Positions 6,285 to 10,571 of a DNA stretch of 10,571 bases are shown here, in pieces (position 1 is the first letter of the stretch; each line of letters starts with the position of its first letter). The stretch covers positions 1 to 10,571 of the forward strand of contig CAZQVW010000081.1 in the NCBI GenBank assembly GCA_964596865.1, given 5' to 3'. The notes below the pieces were generated by a model. It was not told the DNA's origin and searched no databases. It saw nothing but the letters and a program-made list of their open reading frames with translations. The DNA is from UBA6382 sp964596865 (lineage in GTDB: Bacteria; Bacteroidota; Bacteroidia; Bacteroidales; Bacteroidaceae). The position numbers were made by a program, and so were the translations under genes.

Positions 6285-7814
6285 CTATTGCCGTGCGGGC
6301 AGAGTTACCCTGAAGAGATTGCTGTCGGTGTGGTCGTCATAAATCATGTCAATCATCTTTTTCAATACGTCGGGGTATGTGGCTTTGATGTCGTTGTCCT
6401 CGTGAATATCGCTGGCCAAATCATATAGATATGGCGTGCCTTTGTTTACCACCAACTTGAAATTGCCCCAGCGTACGGCCATCATGTTTGTCTCGTGAAA
6501 TTCCCAATAGAGATGGTCGTGTTCCGCTTGGATTCCTTCGCCTGTGAGTGTGGGATAGATGGAGATTCCGTCGAAATAATCTTTGTTGCCGAGGCGGGGA
6601 TTGCGGTATTTCTCCACATAATTGTCGATGCCGGCGATGTCGCAGAAAGTGGGCATGAGGTCGTAGAAGGCAAACATGTGGTCGCTGACCGAACCGGCCT
6701 TTATGTGCCCGGGCCACCAAGCGATAAACGGGATACGAATGCCGCCTTCATAGGTGCTTCGCTTCAATCCCTTCAGCAGTCCGTCTCTATTGAAGAAAGT
6801 AGGGTCGGCGCCGCCTTCTTCGTGCGGACCGTTGTCGCTGGTGAAGATTACCACCGTGTTTTTATCCAATCCCTTCTCCTTCAGTTTACTAATAATCTGT
6901 CCGACTTGCTGATCCAGCCTTGTAATCATGGCCGCAAACTCAGCGTGCGCGTGATTGGTGGGGTTGTAGCGCGAGGGCTGATTGCCTGTGAATGTCTTGT
7001 CCTGACAAAAGCGGGACATATAGGCTTTGAGTATGGAATCGTTGGGTTGGCGCAATTCTGCATGAGGTAGAGTATATGTGAAGATGCCAAGGAAAGGTTG
7101 GTCGGCACTCTGCTTGTCCAGCCATTCCAAGGCTTTCTCGTGAATGAGGTCGGAGGAATATTGCTTGCGGTTGTTATAATCGTCGCCATACATGGAGTAT
7201 TGGATATTTTGCTCCAATACCTCGCGAGTAACTTCCTTATCACCATTAGAACTGCTGTATTTGTTCAGGAAATTGGGGTAATACAGGTGGGCTTGGAACT
7301 GGCAGATATATCCGTAGAACTCGTCGATGCCTCTTTTGTCGGGCGTAGACACACTGCCCTCATATCCGCCGGCCCATTTGCCGAACATGCCGGTGGTATA
7401 ACCGTTCTTTTTGAAGATCTCGGGGATAATGACGTGGGCGGTATCGTAAGGCTCTTGACCCACTAAGGAATAGTCTGTGTTTTTGCCGTATTGTTTGTTC
7501 AGATTGCTGTTGTTCCAATATTCTTTGTTGCCGCGGACATGAGTATGGCCGGTATGCTGTCCGGTCATAAAACTGGCGCGGGATGGGGCGCTTACGGGGC
7601 TACCTGAATAAGCCTGCGTGAAGCGCATTCCCTCGGCGGCGAGGCGGTCGATATTGGGAGTGGCGATATATTGCTGGCCGTAGCAGTGGAGGTCGCCGTA
7701 GCCCATGTCGTCGCACATGATATAGAGTATATTGGGGCGCTGGTCGGCCAAGGCGGGCATCACTGCGAGGGCGCCCATTACGGCGGGGATATATTTTTTC
7801 TTATTGTTGTTCAT
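6285..7814 (-). CDS. Exported S1-family sulfatase, serine-type formylglycine
   Basis: A 509-aa arylsulfatase-type enzyme that hydrolyses sulfate esters, most likely on a glycan. Residues 1-23 look like a signal peptide with A-L-A before the predicted cut. The calcium ligands D35-D36 are in C-D-D-M-G-Y-G-D. The active-site motif is S75-A-P-S-R79 followed by T-G at 84-85. Ser75 would be oxidised to formylglycine by an anaerobic sulfatase-maturing enzyme (anSME), not encoded here. Other active-site landmarks are G145-K-W, P250-H251, S326-D-N-G at 326-329, and Lys348. Overall pattern (H-V-R-G-N near 92, C-Q-F-Q-A-H-L-Y-Y-P at 171-180, D-N-G-P-H-E-E-G-G-A-D-P) resembles, from memory, the SulfAtlas S1_16 group acting on galactose or GalNAc sulfates; this assignment is tentative. 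The family's usual G-K-W-G-L-G is G-K-W-A-G-G here. The gene sits between a secreted lectin-like protein and the M13 peptidase. Confidence 0.93.
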   Translation of the reverse strand: MNNNKKKYIPAVMGALAVMPALADQRPNILYIMCDDMGYGDLHCYGQQYIATPNIDRLAAEGMRFTQAYSGSPVSAPSRASFMTGQHTGHTHVRGNKEYWNNSNLNKQYGKNTDYSLVGQEPYDTAHVIIPEIFKKNGYTTGMFGKWAGGYEGSVSTPDKRGIDEFYGYICQFQAHLYYPNFLNKYSSSNGDKEVTREVLEQNIQYSMYGDDYNNRKQYSSDLIHEKALEWLDKQSADQPFLGIFTYTLPHAELRQPNDSILKAYMSRFCQDKTFTGNQPSRYNPTNHAHAEFAAMITRLDQQVGQIISKLKEKGLDKNTVVIFTSDNGPHEEGGADPTFFNRDGLLKGLKRSTYEGGIRIPFIAWWPGHIKAGSVSDHMFAFYDLMPTFCDIAGIDNYVEKYRNPRLGNKDYFDGISIYPTLTGEGIQAEHDHLYWEFHETNMMAVRWGNFKLVVNKGTPYLYDLASDIHEDNDIKATYPDVLKKMIDMIYDDHTDSNLFRVTLPARQ

Positions 7815-7937
7815 AATTTGGAGGATATGCAGGGTGTTATTATAAATGTGAAAGTGGAAATTGATAAGGATTTATGAGGTGTTGGTATCCTGTCGGAATT
7901 GTTTGTTATGAATTTGGGAAATCCTGACTAGGGCATT
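7815..7937 (-). promoter_or_regulatory. Sulfatase upstream region, no clear promoter
   Basis: This 123-nt gap separates the end of the 766-aa protein gene from the sulfatase start. It is AT-rich and could hold a promoter, but no TTTG / TAnnTTTG pair at the proper spacing is visible; a TATAATA run lies on the minus strand near 7837-7843. No strong hairpin terminator for the upstream gene was found. Just before the start codon the minus strand reads ATCCTCCAAATTATG, which shares TCCTCCAAA with the metA leader. Confidence 0.25.
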
Positions 7938-10238
7938 TCAATCAATGGAAAGTTTGGCCACGGTGCCACCGTTGGCTGTGAGGGCCTTGACGATGTAAAC
8001 GCCGGAGGGACACTTGTGCATAGACACTAACTTTCCGTTGGCTTTGGCCACCAGCTGTCCATGAATATTATATACCCTCACGCCTTTCACCTCGGTGTCA
8101 GTATCAATTTTGATGGTGCGGCCGTTGAGGGTGATGTTGATAGGATTTTGGGCAGTGCCATTAATAGTGGGCACACCCGTGAGCATATCTGGGTCGGCGG
8201 AGAAGACAGCCGTTAATTTCACATCGTGGTCAATGGTGAAGGGGTAAGTGGCTTGGGTGGACACCACTTTGTTCTGCTCTTTCCAGCAAACAAACTGGCA
8301 TCCGTCCTTGGGCGTAGCGGTAGCGGTGTGGCCGTTGATGGTGGCGAAGCCGCGGGTACTGTCGTTGGCAACGGCAGTGGCCTTAAATGCACTGGTGTCG
8401 GCGGTGAGGTTGATAATAAAATCTATGCTTTGGCCAATCACGTCATCTTCGCTGCCGTTTAATCCGGTGCTATTGATGCGGAGGCGCATGTGGCTCTCTC
8501 CTTCGCGTGCGTTGCCCTCGCCTATGAGGGGGAAAGAAATCTGCTTACTGATATTTTGGGCTATTGTTAGCGGCACGGTGGTTTCAAACACTCCGTCTCT
8601 GTTCCAATCGAAATAAAGATAGGCTTCCATCCCTTCACCAGGGGCTTGGGATAGATTAAGGGTGAGCGTACCAGTGGAACCGGCCACCACAATGGGCTTT
8701 GTCTTTGTCCAAACGGTGTTGGCTCCCTGCGGAGTGATTTCATCGGTGGTAACTATTAGTGGGGTGCGCACGCCCTCGCCTTTAAGTTCGGCTGATTTCA
8801 CTCTTGGCTGGGTCAGTGTGCCGCAAGGCATGTTATATATCTGCTGAGCCAAGGAGAAACTGCTTCTGGCGTCCTCAAACGTGAGGATGGAATCGCCGTC
8901 AATAGTCAGAACTTTGTAGGGGACGTAGGCATGGCGGAAACAGAATCCTTTTGTCATCTGTTCCACGATATAATGCAGCGTGTCGATAGGTTGGAGGGTG
9001 GCGGCGTTGCAAATCTGATAGCCGCCCTTGTTGTTCGACTCCCCGCGGAAATACCATTCCTGCGATTTATCCATTGTTATTGACTGCCACGCTTGCTTTC
9101 CGTTGGTCAAAGTGAGAGCCATACCGTTGTTGCCATTCTTTATATAATAAAGGTAGTCGCCGGTGGAGGGAGTGAAGGGGGTGGGGTCGTAATTATAGGG
9201 GCTTTCCACCACAGCCCAATAGGAATTGGCCTCGCCGCCGCTGGCCGACCACGTCAAGACATGACTGGAGGCGCCGTCTTTGTTGAGGGCGAGGGTATTG
9301 GCGTTTTGCTTGTCGTAACCGGTAGTATTTGTACTACTAAGCCAATAGTAGCCGGAGGTCTTGGTACCGGTGGCTTTGTTTTTGCCAACATAATATTCCA
9401 CAGGCTCATCACCCAGTTGGATATACGAATTTGCACCTTTGGTTTTCAGCGCCTGGATATACTGGTGGGTGGTGGCATTGCGGATATTGTAGCAACCCTT
9501 ATTCCCCGTGGGCAGGAATTGCCACCAAATAGGGTTGGCCTCACTGTTGTCCATCACTATTAGGTCGCCGTTGGTGTTGGCGCCCATATACCACGCGTTA
9601 TTATTGCAGTTGTATAGTTTATAATACTTGCTGACATCGAGGTTAGCGTAGGCAGTGGTGTCTATCACGGGCGTGTATTCCTCCACGGTGGGCTGATAGA
9701 TGTTCCATTGCGACCACCCACCGTTGCCATCCCAATAGTTCACGTATTGACCGCTCCACGCGTTGCCTTGAATATTAAGGTAGAGGGTGCGGTCGCTTCT
9801 TTTGAGGAAAAACAAACTACCGCTGGCGATGGTGATATTAAATTTCGCAGCGTTATCTGTAGAGGGAGTGGTGGCCACTCTCCTGCTTTGGTCTGAAGTG
9901 TTAATCGCTCCGCTCACGTATTCCCCGTTAGGGCCTTTGATATAGTACTCCCCGTCTGTGCCGGTGGAGGTAAGAGAGAACAACATATTGCTGACATCGC
10001 TGCCCTGCGTGGGGGCGGTGGTGGCGAACGACAGGTTGTTGGCTGTGCCTGTGTTGTTGCACGTGAGATATGCCTTGCGAGCATTGTCGGGCATATAGAA
10101 AATCACTGGTTTAGTGATGTCGGTGGGCAATGCTGTGAGAGTGTTGCCCAACGATGTGAGCCGGTAGTATGTCTGGGCATTTATTTGCCCGGTGACCCAC
10201 GTCAGCAGAATTGTTAGAATTAAAAACGTTCGTTTCAT
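7938..10238 (-). CDS. Multidomain secreted protein, lectin-like and GEVED modules, T9SS tail
   Basis: A 766-aa secreted protein of unknown specific function. Residues 1-22 form a signal peptide (ends I-N-A-Q). Three consecutive modules with aromatic-rich, beta-strand-like sequence follow: about 23-184 (ends G-G-W-S-Q-W-N-I-Y-Q), 203-347 (Y-Y-K-L-Y-N, later C-Y-N-I-R-N-A-T-T at 249-257), and 360-480 (Y-L-Y-Y-I-K, later G-Y-Q-I-C-N-A-A-T at 406-414). They resemble the ricin-type beta-trefoil-like modules of Bacteroidales surface proteins, but no exact family is certain. Residues 510-612 look like a GEVED domain, with Y-F-D-W-N-R-D-G-V-F at 542-551 and R-L-R-I at 585-588. About 620-680 resembles an InlB B-like bacterial repeat (G-C-Q-F-V-C-W, L-T-A-V-F). 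The end, 690-766, matches a type A T9SS sorting domain (V-R-V-Y-N-I-H-G-Q-L-V at 720-730, P-S-G-V-Y-I-V-K at 744-751). It has no obvious catalytic domain. Likely surface-bound or released; glycan binding is inferred. Confidence 0.85.
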   Translation of the reverse strand: MKRTFLILTILLTWVTGQINAQTYYRLTSLGNTLTALPTDITKPVIFYMPDNARKAYLTCNNTGTANNLSFATTAPTQGSDVSNMLFSLTSTGTDGEYYIKGPNGEYVSGAINTSDQSRRVATTPSTDNAAKFNITIASGSLFFLKRSDRTLYLNIQGNAWSGQYVNYWDGNGGWSQWNIYQPTVEEYTPVIDTTAYANLDVSKYYKLYNCNNNAWYMGANTNGDLIVMDNSEANPIWWQFLPTGNKGCYNIRNATTHQYIQALKTKGANSYIQLGDEPVEYYVGKNKATGTKTSGYYWLSSTNTTGYDKQNANTLALNKDGASSHVLTWSASGGEANSYWAVVESPYNYDPTPFTPSTGDYLYYIKNGNNGMALTLTNGKQAWQSITMDKSQEWYFRGESNNKGGYQICNAATLQPIDTLHYIVEQMTKGFCFRHAYVPYKVLTIDGDSILTFEDARSSFSLAQQIYNMPCGTLTQPRVKSAELKGEGVRTPLIVTTDEITPQGANTVWTKTKPIVVAGSTGTLTLNLSQAPGEGMEAYLYFDWNRDGVFETTVPLTIAQNISKQISFPLIGEGNAREGESHMRLRINSTGLNGSEDDVIGQSIDFIINLTADTSAFKATAVANDSTRGFATINGHTATATPKDGCQFVCWKEQNKVVSTQATYPFTIDHDVKLTAVFSADPDMLTGVPTINGTAQNPINITLNGRTIKIDTDTEVKGVRVYNIHGQLVAKANGKLVSMHKCPSGVYIVKALTANGGTVAKLSID

Positions 10239-10408
10239 AGTATTACGGTTATAAATTATTGTTGTTTATGCCTGTTGGGGAGTTATTGCGAAGGTTCTAA
10301 TCCTTATGATGGGCTTATTATGGCCTAACCCGCCGGATTAGTACGGTCGTGATGTTTGAAATTTCTTATTTGGTGGGCAAAGTTAATAATATTTTTCTAA
10401 TCTACTTA
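10239..10408 (-). promoter_or_regulatory. 170-nt leader with inverted repeat upstream of secreted protein
   Basis: This non-coding gap lies between the ABC-F-like gene end and the 766-aa protein start. On the minus strand CTAATCC (10341-10335) and GGATTAG (10303-10297) form a perfect 7-bp inverted repeat around a 31-nt interior that contains a further short GGC/GCC pairing with an AT-rich loop. It could be a structured 5' leader or a regulator site. An AT-rich palindrome-like segment near 10387-10413 follows the upstream gene's stop and may be a weak terminator. A TTTG occurs on the minus strand near 10378-10383, but I see no TAnnTTTG at the right distance. No known riboswitch was recognised. 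Confidence 0.3.
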
Positions 10409-10571
10409 TTATTGTAATTCTTTTCGTGCCTCGCCGAGGGCTTCAGACTGCTGTTCCCACGCGTTCATGGCCTCGTCCATTTGGTTTTGGAAGGCCTGAT
10501 ATTTTTGCAGCAAGACTGCATCAGCCGCGCCCTCCGGAGTGGCAATCTTATCTTCCAGAATGCGGATGGCG
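10409..10571 (-). CDS. C-terminal fragment, probable ABC-F family ATPase
   Basis: Only the last 53 residues are in the window; the gene continues beyond the right edge. The fragment reads in one open frame from the edge to a TAA at 10411-10409, followed directly by a second TAA. It is charged, rich in Glu, Gln, Ala and Lys, and helical in character, with A-T-P-E-G-A-A-D followed by a Y-Q-A-F-Q-N-Q-M-D-E-A-M-N-A-W-E segment. That pattern (a short linker, then a helix ending in W-E before a final amphipathic stretch) matches the C-terminal coiled-coil tail of ABC-F ATPases such as YheS/Uup-type proteins, which act on ribosomes. No ATP-binding motif is inside the window, so this rests on tail resemblance alone. 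Any other coiled-coil protein is possible. Confidence 0.6.
   Translation of the reverse strand, partial: AIRILEDKIATPEGAADAVLLQKYQAFQNQMDEAMNAWEQQSEALGEARKELQ

Noticed and set aside
6495..7070. 191-codon plus-strand open frame inside the sulfatase gene
   Set aside because: Fully antisense to a gene with intact catalytic motifs; its sequence shows no family motif, so it is a codon-bias shadow.
7828..7878. 16-codon plus-strand frame after GGAGGAT upstream of the sulfatase
   Set aside because: Very short, no similarity to any known peptide, and its apparent ribosome site is the complement of the sulfatase leader.
9093..9563. 156-codon plus-strand open frame inside the 766-aa protein gene
   Set aside because: Gly/Val/Ile-rich shadow antisense to a well-supported modular protein, with no independent evidence.

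Overview
The window looks like a chromosomal stretch from a Bacteroidales member, probably Prevotellaceae or a close relative. Evidence: a secreted protein ends in a type IX secretion (T9SS) C-terminal sorting-domain-like module; the sulfatase uses the serine-type formylglycine motif usual in Bacteroidota; starts lack Shine-Dalgarno sequences; and the U32 protein has a C-terminal Cys-rich tail that I recall from Bacteroidales homologues. Genus-level placement is inference. All convincing genes are on the minus strand, so transcription runs from the right edge to the left.

Layout, right to left: (1) the C-terminal end of what is probably an ABC-F ATPase (10571-10409, cut by the window edge); (2) a 170-nt non-coding leader with an inverted repeat; (3) a 766-aa multidomain secreted protein with lectin-like modules, a GEVED-like domain, a bacterial repeat and a T9SS-type tail; (4) a 509-aa exported sulfatase; (5) a 678-aa exported M13 (PepO/neprilysin-type) metallopeptidase; (6) a compact operon of metA (homoserine O-acyltransferase), a U32-family protein resembling the RNA hydroxylase RlhA, and a lipoprotein with an SH3-like region and several membrane helices; (7) about 250 nt of non-coding sequence at the left edge.

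Two themes emerge. The right half encodes exported functions (adhesion or glycan binding, desulfation of a glycan, peptide cleavage) that would suit a host- or rumen-associated glycan and peptide degrader, but no SusC/SusD pair is present, so this is not a visible polysaccharide utilization locus. The left half is a tightly packed operon (8-nt overlap, then 3-nt gap) joining methionine biosynthesis to a probable Fe-S RNA-modification enzyme and an uncharacterised envelope protein. The most checkable predictions are that MetA uses acetyl-CoA (Glu at the selectivity position) and that the U32 protein carries a second Cys cluster. I found no clearly new defence, mobile or RNA system, no tRNA/rRNA, no CRISPR and no insertion sequence.
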